64,000 bases of DNA from Oceanospirillaceae bacterium (GCA_002724925.1 PBQA01000027.1:124001-188000); one strand, 5' to 3'. Shown: positions 10,101 through 19,302, numbered from the stretch's first letter. Translations and numbers: made by a program. Notes: generated from the letters alone by a model not told the origin.

Positions 10101-10524
10101 GCTCGATTTCGTATTTGCCATCGCTGCACAACCCGGGCTGGTCGATATGGCGGTGATTGTTGGTGGTAAAAAGAAATCTGAAGAAATCATATTTAATGCT
10201 CCTTCCCAGGAAGAGGCTATTCATTACGTACAGCAGTGCCTGATGCACTATTTTTCCAGCTGGACCTCGCCTCAGACCGCGCTGCCCGGAGTCCAGTGGG
10301 CATTATTGCGAGCTGATGAAGCGAAGCGAATGGATACCGTTAAGAAACAGGCCGAAAGTGAGTTTTCAGAATTTAACCGAACGGCTATGCAGCGATGTCA
10401 TCCCGACCTCGCTGCAACGCTACTGGCTGGTGGTCTGGATGACTGGTTAGAAATCCATCGCTGGATCTGGGCGTTGCCAGAACAGTACTTACAGCAGTCA
10501 TCAAATCAGGAGGCGGGCGCATGA
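7123..10524 (+). CDS. recC: RecBCD enzyme subunit RecC
   Basis: A 1,133-residue RecC, the Chi-recognising scaffold of the RecBCD helicase-nuclease that processes double-strand breaks. The N-terminus MFRLHHSNDLEILKELL and the VQSQGMAHWLKLQLADGLG segment are typical, and the length matches the E. coli protein (1,122). The frame is open from a TTG at 7090, but ATG 7123, preceded by AAGGA, aligns with the family start. recC overlaps recB by 4 nt (ATGA), then recD and a DUF748 gene follow with the same overlap. Unlike E. coli there is no ptrA between recC and recB. Confidence 0.95.
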   Translation: MFRLHHSNDLEILKELLLNEIRQNPPGVFDAEQILVQSQGMAHWLKLQLADGLGVAAQVDFPLPSAYVWKVFNTLKPELPERSHFEKQAMAWKLMRLLPGMKGEPQCEGIARYLDNDPDGLRCYELAHKVADVFDQYLVYRPDWLLNWEKGVDEIDDSDVSVHPWQPLVWRALVADSQRLGNSLEHRARLTTSLESIVAENGDRLKAMPKRLFVFGIAALPGGYWDVLNAISGHIDVHFFLLNPCRNFWGDIVSDRQRAWILKTNPDAESYLERGNPLLASWGRLGKDFLTLVHETSDEGRLQDIEAFADIERTSLLKHIQADLLDLHDRQLPAYQPQALKNSLFKSSIPKDDASLRIVSGHSPLREVQRLHDQLLFWFNENPSLKPRDVVVMVPDIDQYAPYIDAVFASAPEGHRIPWAIADQSQVQENPLLDSVVSLMSLFDSRIQLTDVLDWLDVPAIRRRFSIEEGDLEGLREWLNQAGVRWGLDGDHRSALGFPEFSQNSWRKGLRQLLLGLMLPTDATAHQGDDWPVFGVEGGAAELLGQLIQLIETLDHWREFQSEAHSVDEWMLAIPELLDDFYEPDLDEGVQLQRVRDAIQRWSEELNDAAYDDTLSPLVVRSWFQEHLGQQGGWQRFLAGPVNFCTLMPMRSIPFKAVCLLGMNDQDYPRQVTPVGFDLMVQGRARRGDRSRREDDRYLVLEALCSAQDRFYISYRGRDARENHELQPSVLVSELMDYVGDAYCLEGDEKLPARDSRERLRDWLIEELPLQPFNRRTYEPEKENESEQSNAVAGYHKLWADVANADHSNTKNRPFYSEPVAIPEGFSRKQILWSDIKESLLKPAGFFLKRRLKLQPDLYMTQSRNEEIFQPDALENSLLKHRWMQDQLANVSAEIPDFTYREQALGSLPVNALGDIYVSRVEQELAPLLADVKRFISGDADSGALTLVVSDPQATDVNSSTVEISGEYAQCWNHQLVYWRAGDLRGEHLLNLWLDFVFAIAAQPGLVDMAVIVGGKKKSEEIIFNAPSQEEAIHYVQQCLMHYFSSWTSPQTALPGVQWALLRADEAKRMDTVKKQAESEFSEFNRTAMQRCHPDLAATLLAGGLDDWLEIHRWIWALPEQYLQQSSNQEAGA

Positions 10525-13500
10525 ACAAACTCGACCTTCATACGTTTCCACTGTATGGCCAGTCACTGATTGAAGCCAGTGCCGGGACAGGTAAAACCTA
10601 CACGATTAATCAGTTATATCGCCGTGCCGTACTGGGCCACGGTATCAGTCAGCGCCTCGACTGCACACAGATTCTGGTAGTGACCTTTACCAACGCTGCC
10701 GCTGAAGAATTACGCGGACGGATACGTGCAGGTTTGCGCGACGCCTTTGAGAACTTATTAGCTGGCGAGCAAGGTGAGATGCCTGATGCTGACATTAAGC
10801 GTTGGGTGGGGGACTCCTCTATTAAAGAGCTACAGACCTGGTTGCAGCTGAATCTTGCGCAGATGGATGAATCTTCTATCTGCACGATTCACAAGTTCTG
10901 CGCTCAGATGCTGAAACGCTATGCATTCGACAGTGGTGTTGCTTTTAACCAGGCACTCGAAGTCGAGGGTGAAGAGTATTTACGTCGTGCGTGTGAGGAT
11001 ATCTGGCGTCAGCTATGTTACCCGCAACATCGTGACGTCCTTGAGTTTATGACCCGGGACTTTTCGTCTCCTGATGCTTTGTTCAGATATTTTCGTAGCT
11101 GGATGAACAAACCGGGGGTGCGCACCAAACCCGATATCAAAGAGGATTTCGAGACTCTTTGGAATCGCTTAAAGCAGACGTTCGAAGACGCTAAAAACCT
11201 TTGGTTTTTCCTCGGCCACGACAACATCGTTAAAGAGATCACGTCAGCCGATATTGATAAACGCAGCTACAGCAGTAAAAACTTTCCGAACTGGATGAAG
11301 CAGGCGGGCGACTACTTTGCGGCTGGTCAGGCATTACCTTTGCCAGCAAACCTGAGTCGCTTTGGCTCAGCGATGCTGACTGAAAAAACCAAAACGGGTG
11401 AGCCGCCACGACATAAGTTATTTGACAAAATTGATGAGCTGCTTGAGCTTGAGCAAACGCTCCGTCAGTCTCAGGAGCTGACATGGTTTCGCTCGATTTA
11501 CGATCGCTACATTGACCTGCTTGAGCAGGCTGCTGTCGTCACCAGTAATGATCTGCAACGCCTTCTGGATAATGCGCTGCACTCTGAGCAGGGCGAAGAG
11601 CTGGCGGCGCAGATTCGTCGGTTGCATCCGATAGCGATGATCGATGAATTTCAGGATACCGATCCGGTTCAGTATCGAATTTTCAGCCGTATTTATCAGG
11701 CCACCGATCCTGATCGTGGTGATGCAGAAAATGATGCCTCTGGTAAGCATGGTCTGATCATGATCGGTGATCCAAAACAGGCGATTTATGGATTTCGCGG
11801 CGGTGATATCTTTACCTACATGGCTGCCAGTCAACGGGTAGATGAGAGTCGCCGCTTTACACTGGACACCAACTATCGCAGTGATAGCCGCTTGATTCAC
11901 GCCGTGAACGCGCTGTGGCAGAACCACGATAAGCCTTTTGTCTTTGATGACGCGATTCAGTTTTATCCGGTTCAGGCCGGAGGTCATCATGATAAAAAAG
12001 CGCCGCAGTGGCAGCAGAATATCCCGACCGAAGCACTGCAGCTCTGGGTCGCTGATGACTCTGAAGAATCGAAGACCGAAGCTCAGCAAAGAATCGCGGC
12101 TGAGTGTGCATCTCAGATTGGCGCACTTATGTCAGGTGCCGCCAGTTACCCGATCAACGGCAAGAAAAATACGGCCGGAAAGCCGGTAGAGGCGGGCGAC
12201 ATTGCGGTACTGGTGTTCTCTCGAACGCAAGCAAAAGTGATTCGTGATGCGTTAACACAAGAGGGTATCGGTAGTGTCTATCTGACGCGCGACAGCGTGC
12301 TCGATTCCGTTGAAGCGTGGGATCTTTTAGCCATGCTTGAGGCGATTGCGCATCCGGGTAACGAAGCCAGCGTACGTCGCGCAATTGCTACCCCAACCTG
12401 GGGCGCTACCGCAGTCGATCTGGTGCAGATGCAGGATGATGAAAATACCTGGGAGTCACAGCTTGCCAGCATGCACGATTACCATCAGATCTGGCAGCGC
12501 CGTGGTGTGATGGCGATGCTGATGCAATGGCTCGAAGACGACGAGCGTGCGGTGCGTCTGCGTAAAATGGAAAACGGCGAACGTGCGCTGACAAACATTC
12601 TCCACCTGGGAGAAATGCTTCAGGCCCAAAGTCGGAAGTTACGTGGCCATCAAGCGCTGATTCGTTGGTTCAGTGAGCGTATAGACCCTGACTCCGATCG
12701 TGGGGAAGAAGCTCAGTTGCGTCTCGAAACAGACTCTCGATTGGTTAATATCGTCACCATTCATAAATCCAAAGGCCTTGAATACCCCTTCGTATTTTTG
12801 CCGTATCTCTGGTCGGACAGTGCCAGGCCCAGACGTCAGAATACTGAGACGATTTATTTTAATGGCAGAGAGTTGGTGCGTGACCTTGCGCCGGATGACA
12901 GCGCGAAAGAACTGCAGGCGCGCGATACTCTGGCTGAACAGATGCGCCTTTTGTACGTTGCGCTGACCCGAGCTAAATTCGGATGCTATATGTGGCTGGC
13001 AAACGTGCAGGCCGGCCCCAAAAATAAGCGAGCACCTATCTGGCTTGATTCTGCTTTGGGAGAGTTGCTGAGTAACGGTGGGCGTGTGACTGATATCTCT
13101 GCGGTAGAAATTAACGGGATGTTTATTGGTGAAATGCCAGAGTGGCGGATTGCTGGTCAGGCGGAACTTGATGTTCCACCGCCACCGGTCGCTCCGGCAA
13201 TCAATCATGCACAGTGGCGTGATCACTGGCGTGTGGGTAGTTACAGTCAATTGGCGGCACACTCTGTTAATTCTTCTGCCCACAGTGCCGAGGCGGCGGC
13301 CGCAGATCTTGGTCATTATTTTGACTGGGAGGCAGGCGTTAATGAGCCTCGTTCAATATCCGATGAAGAACTTCCTTTACCATTGCGGTTCCCGAAAGGC
13401 GCCAACCCCGGCACCTGTTTGCACGCAATTTTCGAACACTGGGATTTCCACGACAAAGAAGCTTTGCAGCAAGTGTGCAAAGAGCAGCTGAATCTCTATG

Positions 13501-14114
13501 GCCTGCAGGAGCAACCGGTCGAGGCGGTGGCCGACTGGATCGAAAATATCGTTAGTCAGCCTCTCGCGCTTTACGATACAAATCTCACTCTTAAGGATAT
13601 TAAGCCAGCATCACGCTTAGATGAAATGGAGTTCTACTTACCCGTAGGTCAGCTTTCGGCTTCTGATATTGATGCCTTGCTGGGCGGCGATCAGCGTTTC
13701 AGTTTTGAACCACTGACGGGATATTTAAAAGGTTTTATCGACCTTATTTTTGAATGGCAGGGGCGTTATTACGTTGCCGATTATAAATCCAACCATCTGG
13801 GGGATCATTGGCGTCATTACGTTCCGGCGGCATTGCGTGATTCGATGCGTGACCATAAATACGATCTCCAGTCCTGGATTTATATGCTGGCCCTCGATCA
13901 ATTGCTTAGCCGCCGCCTTCCTGATTACCAGCCTGCGAAACACCTGGGAGGCAGTGTGTATTTTTATCTTCGCGGTATGGGTAGCCATTTTACGGCAAAT
14001 GACCAGAATACAGATCCAGACGCAGGCGTCTGCTTTACTCCGGCGAGTGTGGAATCCCTGCGCCAGTGGCGCAAAGCGATTTTGCCGGAGCAGACTGAGG
14101 AGGTCAGTCAATGA
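10521..14114 (+). CDS. recB: RecBCD enzyme subunit RecB (helicase-nuclease)
   Basis: A 1,197-residue RecB, the slow 3'-5' helicase and nuclease subunit. The order is an SF1A helicase core with Walker A ASAGTGKTYTI (about residues 15-25), motif Ia LVVTFTNAAAEELRGRI, motif II IDEFQDTD (about 375), motif III GDPKQAIYGFRGGD, motif V VTIHKSKGLEYPFVFLP and motif VI LYVALTRAK. The C-terminal nuclease follows, with GFIDLIFEW and YVADYKSN (about 1,090) carrying the catalytic Asp and Lys. All key motifs are intact. It starts 4 nt inside recC and ends 4 nt inside recD, so translation is coupled. Confidence 0.97.
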   Translation: MNKLDLHTFPLYGQSLIEASAGTGKTYTINQLYRRAVLGHGISQRLDCTQILVVTFTNAAAEELRGRIRAGLRDAFENLLAGEQGEMPDADIKRWVGDSSIKELQTWLQLNLAQMDESSICTIHKFCAQMLKRYAFDSGVAFNQALEVEGEEYLRRACEDIWRQLCYPQHRDVLEFMTRDFSSPDALFRYFRSWMNKPGVRTKPDIKEDFETLWNRLKQTFEDAKNLWFFLGHDNIVKEITSADIDKRSYSSKNFPNWMKQAGDYFAAGQALPLPANLSRFGSAMLTEKTKTGEPPRHKLFDKIDELLELEQTLRQSQELTWFRSIYDRYIDLLEQAAVVTSNDLQRLLDNALHSEQGEELAAQIRRLHPIAMIDEFQDTDPVQYRIFSRIYQATDPDRGDAENDASGKHGLIMIGDPKQAIYGFRGGDIFTYMAASQRVDESRRFTLDTNYRSDSRLIHAVNALWQNHDKPFVFDDAIQFYPVQAGGHHDKKAPQWQQNIPTEALQLWVADDSEESKTEAQQRIAAECASQIGALMSGAASYPINGKKNTAGKPVEAGDIAVLVFSRTQAKVIRDALTQEGIGSVYLTRDSVLDSVEAWDLLAMLEAIAHPGNEASVRRAIATPTWGATAVDLVQMQDDENTWESQLASMHDYHQIWQRRGVMAMLMQWLEDDERAVRLRKMENGERALTNILHLGEMLQAQSRKLRGHQALIRWFSERIDPDSDRGEEAQLRLETDSRLVNIVTIHKSKGLEYPFVFLPYLWSDSARPRRQNTETIYFNGRELVRDLAPDDSAKELQARDTLAEQMRLLYVALTRAKFGCYMWLANVQAGPKNKRAPIWLDSALGELLSNGGRVTDISAVEINGMFIGEMPEWRIAGQAELDVPPPPVAPAINHAQWRDHWRVGSYSQLAAHSVNSSAHSAEAAAADLGHYFDWEAGVNEPRSISDEELPLPLRFPKGANPGTCLHAIFEHWDFHDKEALQQVCKEQLNLYGLQEQPVEAVADWIENIVSQPLALYDTNLTLKDIKPASRLDEMEFYLPVGQLSASDIDALLGGDQRFSFEPLTGYLKGFIDLIFEWQGRYYVADYKSNHLGDHWRHYVPAALRDSMRDHKYDLQSWIYMLALDQLLSRRLPDYQPAKHLGGSVYFYLRGMGSHFTANDQNTDPDAGVCFTPASVESLRQWRKAILPEQTEEVSQ

Positions 14115-15937
14115 GCATCAATTATCTGGAAGTCTGGTCGGATAATGAACTGATCCGCCCGATTGATTATCAGCTCGCCCGTCAGGCCGTGCAGTGGGAA
14201 GCGGGGCATGGTGTAACGTCTGCTCAGGAGCAACAGGCGTTGATGCTAACGGCTTGTGCAGTCAGTTATGTACTGGGCCGTGGACAGGTATGTCTGGAGT
14301 TATCGGCGTGGCCAAAAGCGTTGGCCTTGCCTGCTGAGCAGATTCCTAACACAGAACAACTCATGCGGTGTAAGACGGTCGCTGTCGCCAGTTCAGAGAC
14401 AGACGATGTGTCAGCCTTGTTGGTTGTGGAAGGGGAGCGGGTATACCTTAACCGGTATTTCCGTTACGAGCAGTCGGTGCTTCAACAGATCCGACAGCGC
14501 GTCAGCGCCGAAGGTGTCGCTGCCAGTAAGGCGTTGGCAACGACGCTGCGTAAATTATTTCCTGCGCCTGAGGCCGACATTGACTGGCAGGCGATTGCGG
14601 CGGCAACGGCCTGTGTACAACCATTTTGCGTGATTACGGGTGGGCCGGGTACCGGAAAAACGACCACAGTGACTCGCCTGCTCAGCGCTTTGCTAAGTGA
14701 AAATCCCGACCTCAGGATCGCCTTGGCCGCACCGACCGGTAAAGCGGCTGCACGCATGACCGAATCGATCCGACAAGCGCGTGAACGCGGTGGATTGCCG
14801 CACGCTGACGGTATTCCATCCATCAGTTTTACCTTGCATCGCTTGCTGGGCTGGAGCCCACGCGGATTTCGCTATCATAGTGAACGGTATCTTCCATACG
14901 ATTGCATTGTGGTTGATGAAGCATCCATGATCGACTTACCCATGATGGCCCATGTCTTGAGTGCATTGGCACCTGAAACCCGCTTGATACTTCTCGGTGA
15001 CCGCGATCAGTTGGCCTCTGTTGAGGCGGGGAGTGTACTGGCGGATTTGTGTGATGCCGGAACAGAACACGGTATTACCGAAGCTTTTGCAGCGCGACTG
15101 GGTGCTCTGACCGGTTATGATATGAGCGCTGTCATCGAGCCAGAATGTTCGATCATGCAGAATGCCATGGTACAACTGCGTAAGTCGCACAGGTTTGGTG
15201 AACACAGTGGGATTGGAGCCCTCGCCCGGGCGGTGAATGACGGAGACATGCAACAGGCAGATGCGGTACTGGATGATACGGCCTTCCCTGATGCACAGCG
15301 CCTGCCTCTGGATGCGGATGACTGGCAGTCGCACGTCATCGACGGGTATCAGCAATACTGCAGTCTGGTAAAGGAAGGTGGATCGCCCGAATGGATTCTC
15401 GAAGCCTTTGATCAGTTTCAGGTATTGGTCGCATTGCGCAGTGGCCCTGTCGGCGTTGAAGAAACTAATCGCAGAATTGAACGTCTGCTTAACAGGGCTG
15501 GCCTTTTAGCGGACACGAGCCAGCTATGGTATCCAGGCCGGGCAATCATGATTACCCGCAATGATTACGATGTGGGCCTGTACAATGGTGACATCGGTAT
15601 TATGCTACGGCACGAAGGGCTGGAACGGGTTGTGTTCCGCGACGCAGAGGGCGGTTTGCGCTTCCTGTCGCCCGGACGTTTGCCCAACCATGAGACAGCG
15701 TTTGCTATGACGGTACACAAGAGTCAGGGATCTGAGTTTTCGGCCGTCATGCTGTTGCTACCCGAAAAGTGGCAGCAAGTCATCACCCGGGAACTGGTGT
15801 ATACCGCCATTACCCGAGCAAAAAAACAATTCTGGTGTCGCGTGGGTAACGCCTGCTGGCAGCAGGCATTAAATAGCAGAACAGAAAGAGCAAGCGGCCT
15901 CAGAGACGCGCTCTGGAGCAATCACGACGCACTATGA
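14111..15937 (+). CDS. recD: RecBCD enzyme subunit RecD (5'-3' helicase)
   Basis: A 608-residue RecD, the fast 5'-3' SF1B helicase of RecBCD. Walker A is GGPGTGKTTTVTRLL (about residues 177-191), motif Ia ALAAPTGKAAARM, motif II VVDEASMIDLPMM (about 270), motif III LLGDRDQLASVEAGSVLADL, and the C-terminal motifs are FAMTVHKSQGSEF and VYTAITRAKKQ. The length equals the E. coli protein. It overlaps recB and the next gene by 4 nt each, marking a single operon recC-recB-recD-DUF748. Confidence 0.97.
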   Translation: MSINYLEVWSDNELIRPIDYQLARQAVQWEAGHGVTSAQEQQALMLTACAVSYVLGRGQVCLELSAWPKALALPAEQIPNTEQLMRCKTVAVASSETDDVSALLVVEGERVYLNRYFRYEQSVLQQIRQRVSAEGVAASKALATTLRKLFPAPEADIDWQAIAAATACVQPFCVITGGPGTGKTTTVTRLLSALLSENPDLRIALAAPTGKAAARMTESIRQARERGGLPHADGIPSISFTLHRLLGWSPRGFRYHSERYLPYDCIVVDEASMIDLPMMAHVLSALAPETRLILLGDRDQLASVEAGSVLADLCDAGTEHGITEAFAARLGALTGYDMSAVIEPECSIMQNAMVQLRKSHRFGEHSGIGALARAVNDGDMQQADAVLDDTAFPDAQRLPLDADDWQSHVIDGYQQYCSLVKEGGSPEWILEAFDQFQVLVALRSGPVGVEETNRRIERLLNRAGLLADTSQLWYPGRAIMITRNDYDVGLYNGDIGIMLRHEGLERVVFRDAEGGLRFLSPGRLPNHETAFAMTVHKSQGSEFSAVMLLLPEKWQQVITRELVYTAITRAKKQFWCRVGNACWQQALNSRTERASGLRDALWSNHDAL

Positions 15938-18552
15938 ATGACAGCAAAAAGTCGCCGGCTAAAGCGCAGAAAAAATATCCTCGCCATGTTCGTCATCGAG
16001 CTAAAACGCCTCTGTGGGTGAAGCTGCCACTGATACTGGTGACTGTGCTCGTCACGGTTTATGTTCTGGTTTTTGTTGCGACACCATTTTTCGCACTGCG
16101 CTACATCGAACAATGGTATGCAGAGCAGGGGGAAGGTCAGTCACTTTTAATAGGTGGTTGGACATTATCTCCTTTTACTGGCGAAGTTGAACTGCGCGAC
16201 GTCAAAGCTTCTTATCCTGTGAAGGATTCTGAGGCAGAAGTTGGCGCTGATTTTATCGGCATTAACGTTAATCTTTCTGCTCTTCTGGAACAGACAATTC
16301 ATATCCAGTCAGTGGGTGTGAGCGGCTTAAAGTTTCGCGGCAAACAATCCGAAGACGGGCTGTCTCTGGCGGGCATCATGTTGCCGGGCTCAGACCAGGC
16401 TGAAACAGAAGCCCAGCCCACTGCAGAGAGTGAAAAGGAGAGCGAAAAAGATAATAAAGAGGACGATCAAGCCGGCACGTCAGGGCCGCTACCTGAAGGC
16501 TGGTCACTGCGCGTTGATGACATCTCACTGACCGATGACCTGATTCAATGGCAGCAATCGGGGCTGGCGGTCACGGTTGAACTGAGTGAGTTATCGACGG
16601 GCCTGTTCAACTCGGCAAGCGATGAGGCAACACCTCTGACACTCAATGTTACTCTGCGCGAGTTGAGCGTCGCCATTGGCGAGGATTCTCTGGTACTGCG
16701 TTCGCCAGTCACTCTGCGTTTGCAGGCAGAGGCGCAGCGAGTGTTAACTCAACCCAGGATTTCAGGTGATATTTCTTTATCATCTCTGGCGCTGGATGCT
16801 CCGGGTATTGATGCTGTTGAGTTCAGTGCACTCGATATTAAAGGGGCTACTTTTAACATCGGCGACAATGGTATGACTGCTGGGTTGAGGTCTCTTTTAC
16901 TCAAAAACGTGCAGGCTCAATTACCTGATGATGAGAGAGCGCAGCTCGACGAATTAATGTTGGGCCAGCTGAACTGGCGAGCCAGTGAAGATGACGTATC
17001 TGTAAAAGAACTTTCACTCGAAGGTTTCAGTGGCAACCTCGCTGGCTTCCCTGAATTGTCGCTTGCGTCATTTTCTACGTCTGAAGTGCGCGTTAAAGAA
17101 CTGTCCACGCAGCCTTCCGCCGATATTGGTCGTGCAGGGCTAGAAACCTTGCGAGCACGTCACCCTGAAGCAGGAGTTCTTCAGTTGGGTGACCTGTCTG
17201 TGATTGGCGTACAGGCAAGTGCAGATACACAGAATGTATCCTCACTTGAGCTGAATTCATTGAGCGTGACGCCTCCGGGTGAAGAAGTGCCTCTGGCTTC
17301 TTTAGCGCATTATCAGATTACTGATATTAACGCGACGCCTTCCAGCTTTTCGTCGGGTATTCATCAATTTTACGGGTTGGTGTCCAACGTAACGCGACTT
17401 GCAGATGGCAGCATTAAAGGTGTGCCAGCGTCAGAAGCTGAGGCAGAGAGTACTCCTGATTCTGCCCCTGATACTGGCGCTGGCACCGCCCCAGATGCAG
17501 GTGAATCCGGTGAAGCTGCTGATGAACCGGTACCTTTCAGGGTTCAGATTGCTGGTATTCAGCTCCTTACCGAAGGCGATGACATCCCGGCGACCACCTT
17601 TAACTGGACCGATCAAGCAGTCACTCCGACCGTTAACACCAGTGGCAAGGTGCTCGAACTGACTACCGGCCAGATCGATACTGATCAATTAGAAAGCGGT
17701 GTTGACCTGACGCTGCTGCTGGCACTTGATACTTACAACCGTATCCGCGCGAGCGGAAAGATGGGCGTAAAAGGAGACTATCCAGAAGGTCAGCTGGAGG
17801 TCGATGTCGAACAGCTCAACCTGGTCGATTTCAACCCGTATCTGGTTCAGGCCATGGGATATCGTCTTAAGAAAGGGATGTTGGGTGTCGACTCGACCAT
17901 CAGTATCAACAACGGCCAGTTGGGTGGCAACGTCCTGATCAAACTCCAGAACAGCAGATTCGAGCCCGCCGATGAAGCAACCATTGATCGGTTGAGCAAG
18001 CAGATCTCAATGCCGGTTGAAACCGCGCTTTCTGTATTGAAGGACGATAACAACAATATCCGTCTTGACGTTCCGCTGTCTGGCGATATCACTCAGCCGG
18101 ATGTTGGCATTAATGATGTTATCAACCAGATCAGTCGTAAGGCCTTGCGCACCGCGACTCTGTATTACCTTAAGCAGTCTCTGGTGCCGTATGGGCAGCT
18201 GATTAGCATCGCATCGTTTGCCGGAGATAAGCTGTTCGCGATTCGTCTGAATGACCTTGTGTATGAGCCTCAACAGCTTGAACTGACTGAAGAGCACATC
18301 AAGTATCTCGATACCATCGCTGGCATGATGTCGAAGAAACCCGAGCTGGAATTGCAGGCCTGCCCGATTGCAGGCAAGCAGGAAGTAGAAGCATGGGGCG
18401 ATGCCTGGTACAGCGAAGTCGTGAAGCGCGGTGCTGCTGTGAAGGCTTACCTGGCAGAGAAAAAAGATAAGAACGATAAGTCGTTATCCGGGCGCGTGAC
18501 GGTGTGTGCACCACAAAAAGGTGATATTCCTGAAGTAATACTTGGGGTGTGA
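15934..18552 (+). CDS. DUF748 (AsmA-like) envelope protein
   Basis: An 872-residue protein with one N-terminal membrane helix (about residues 27-48), a long beta-rich region typical of DUF748/AsmA-like proteins (for example VDVEQLNLVDFNPYLVQAMG near 628), two acidic low-complexity spacers (about 152-184 and 492-530), and a C-terminal segment with ELTEEHIKYLDTIAGMM that resembles the end of this family. AsmA-like proteins span the periplasm and are linked to lipid transport, so that is the inferred compartment; the specific function is unknown. It overlaps recD by 4 nt, which does not by itself imply a role in recombination. Its stop is 93 nt before tRNA-Val, the last host gene before the prophage. 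Confidence 0.8.
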   Translation: MNDSKKSPAKAQKKYPRHVRHRAKTPLWVKLPLILVTVLVTVYVLVFVATPFFALRYIEQWYAEQGEGQSLLIGGWTLSPFTGEVELRDVKASYPVKDSEAEVGADFIGINVNLSALLEQTIHIQSVGVSGLKFRGKQSEDGLSLAGIMLPGSDQAETEAQPTAESEKESEKDNKEDDQAGTSGPLPEGWSLRVDDISLTDDLIQWQQSGLAVTVELSELSTGLFNSASDEATPLTLNVTLRELSVAIGEDSLVLRSPVTLRLQAEAQRVLTQPRISGDISLSSLALDAPGIDAVEFSALDIKGATFNIGDNGMTAGLRSLLLKNVQAQLPDDERAQLDELMLGQLNWRASEDDVSVKELSLEGFSGNLAGFPELSLASFSTSEVRVKELSTQPSADIGRAGLETLRARHPEAGVLQLGDLSVIGVQASADTQNVSSLELNSLSVTPPGEEVPLASLAHYQITDINATPSSFSSGIHQFYGLVSNVTRLADGSIKGVPASEAEAESTPDSAPDTGAGTAPDAGESGEAADEPVPFRVQIAGIQLLTEGDDIPATTFNWTDQAVTPTVNTSGKVLELTTGQIDTDQLESGVDLTLLLALDTYNRIRASGKMGVKGDYPEGQLEVDVEQLNLVDFNPYLVQAMGYRLKKGMLGVDSTISINNGQLGGNVLIKLQNSRFEPADEATIDRLSKQISMPVETALSVLKDDNNNIRLDVPLSGDITQPDVGINDVINQISRKALRTATLYYLKQSLVPYGQLISIASFAGDKLFAIRLNDLVYEPQQLELTEEHIKYLDTIAGMMSKKPELELQACPIAGKQEVEAWGDAWYSEVVKRGAAVKAYLAEKKDKNDKSLSGRVTVCAPQKGDIPEVILGV

Positions 18553-18645
18553 GGAGGGTTTCTACGCTATCTTGCTGATTCGTATGCAATTTCTTCAGAA
18601 ACACTTGCGTAACGCAAAGCGCCTGAGTAATATACGCACCACTTC

Positions 18646-18722
<77 letters not shown>

Positions 18723-18740
18723 AAATTACCTTACAAATCA

Positions 18741-18762
18741 GGCGCTTACGAGCGTCTTTTTT
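18741..18762 (+). terminator. Terminator after tRNA-Val
   Basis: GGCGCT-TACG-AGCGTC forms a 6-bp stem (one G-T pair) followed by six T residues, 18 nt after the tRNA end. It may be host sequence or part of the phage att region. Confidence 0.65.
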
Positions 18763-18778
18763 GTGTCTGTCGTTTGGA

Positions 18779-18824
18779 TTGGCAATACTTTGGCAAATCA
18801 TTGGCAATATACAGTAGTTGCCAA
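18779..18824 (+). repeat. Helically phased TTGGCAA repeats near attL
   Basis: TTGGCAA occurs at 18779-18785, 18790-18796 and 18801-18807, exactly 11 bp apart, followed by the inverted copy TTGCCAA at 18818-18824. Position (within about 100 bp of the att core) and phasing fit arm-type integrase or Xis binding sites. Which protein binds is inferred. Confidence 0.6.
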
Positions 18825-18831
18825 AGCATCA

Positions 18832-18878
18832 ATAACACACGGTTTCACGGGACCTGCGGCCCGTGATTCCGGCGTTAT
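18832..18878 (-). other. attC-like palindromic element A
   Basis: Read on the minus strand it begins ATAACGCCGG, contains the stem ATCACGGG/CCCGTGA and ends CGTGTGTTAT, so the ends pair as ATAAC/GTTAT. It begins 7 nt after the stop of the 34-residue zinc-ribbon gene, the position of an attC site in an integron cassette. Its closest relative in the window is element E (shared ATAACGCCGGAATCA start and CCGTGTGTTAT end). Confidence 0.55.
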
Positions 18879-18885
18879 TTGGTCG

Positions 18886-18990
18886 CTAACGATTATGACC
18901 ATTTATTTTTCCGCAATGCGGGCAGACGACAGTCCATGCCGCCATTTTCTCACCACAGTGTATGCATTTCTCTTTCTTTGCCTTCTTCAT
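18886..18990 (-). CDS. Small zinc-ribbon protein (34 aa)
   Basis: A 34-residue ORF that begins MKKAKKEKCIHCGEKM and carries two CxxC pairs (CIHC at residues 9-12 and CPHC at 23-26), the arrangement of a minimal zinc ribbon. A strong GGAGG lies 6 nt before ATG. It is flanked on both sides by attC-like elements, so it has the form of a one-gene cassette. It is too short for most gene callers. A DNA- or protein-binding role is suggested only by the zinc-ribbon shape. Confidence 0.7.
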   Translation of the reverse strand: MKKAKKEKCIHCGEKMAAWTVVCPHCGKINGHNR

Positions 18991-19007
18991 AATTCCTCCC
19001 GCGCCAA

Positions 19008-19055
19008 ATAACAAGGCGCTTTAAATTGACCTTCGGCACGTAAGCGCCGGGTTAT
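19008..19055 (-). other. attC-like palindromic element B
   Basis: On the minus strand it starts ATAACCCGGCGCTT and ends AAGCGCCTTGTTAT; the 7-bp arms GGCGCTT/AAGCGCC pair inside the ATAAC/GTTAT ends, with unpaired CC and TT between. The start lies 2 nt after the TAG of the 74-residue gene, and the next gene's GGAGG follows about 8 nt after the end. Confidence 0.6.
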
Positions 19056-19057
19056 TG

Positions 19058-19282
19058 CTACTCTTCGAACAGTAAGCAGTAGCCAAAGCCGTCAACGCCA
19101 TCAATCGTAATCAGTTCAGTTACATCTGAATTGTCCGGTTCGAATACGATTTTCACAGAGCCACCCCTTACTTTTCCTACGACATATTCAAAACCATCAC
19201 ATTCGGCCTCTTCCATTGATTTAAAACCATCTTTTACAACATCAACGAATTCAGGATTTGGTACTTGCTTAATTTCACTCAT
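19058..19282 (-). CDS. Hypothetical protein in cassette-like array (74 aa)
   Basis: A 74-residue acidic protein starting MSEIKQVPNPEFVDVVKDGF. I do not recognise a family. A GGGAGGG ribosome site precedes ATG 19282. The 22 nt from the end of element C through this ribosome site are identical to the corresponding stretch upstream of the next gene (19288-19309 versus 19555-19576). It is bounded by attC-like elements B and C. Confidence 0.7.
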   Translation of the reverse strand: MSEIKQVPNPEFVDVVKDGFKSMEEAECDGFEYVVGKVRGGSVKIVFEPDNSDVTELITIDGVDGFGYCLLFEE

Positions 19283-19302
19283 AATCTTTGCCCTCCCGAG
19301 CA

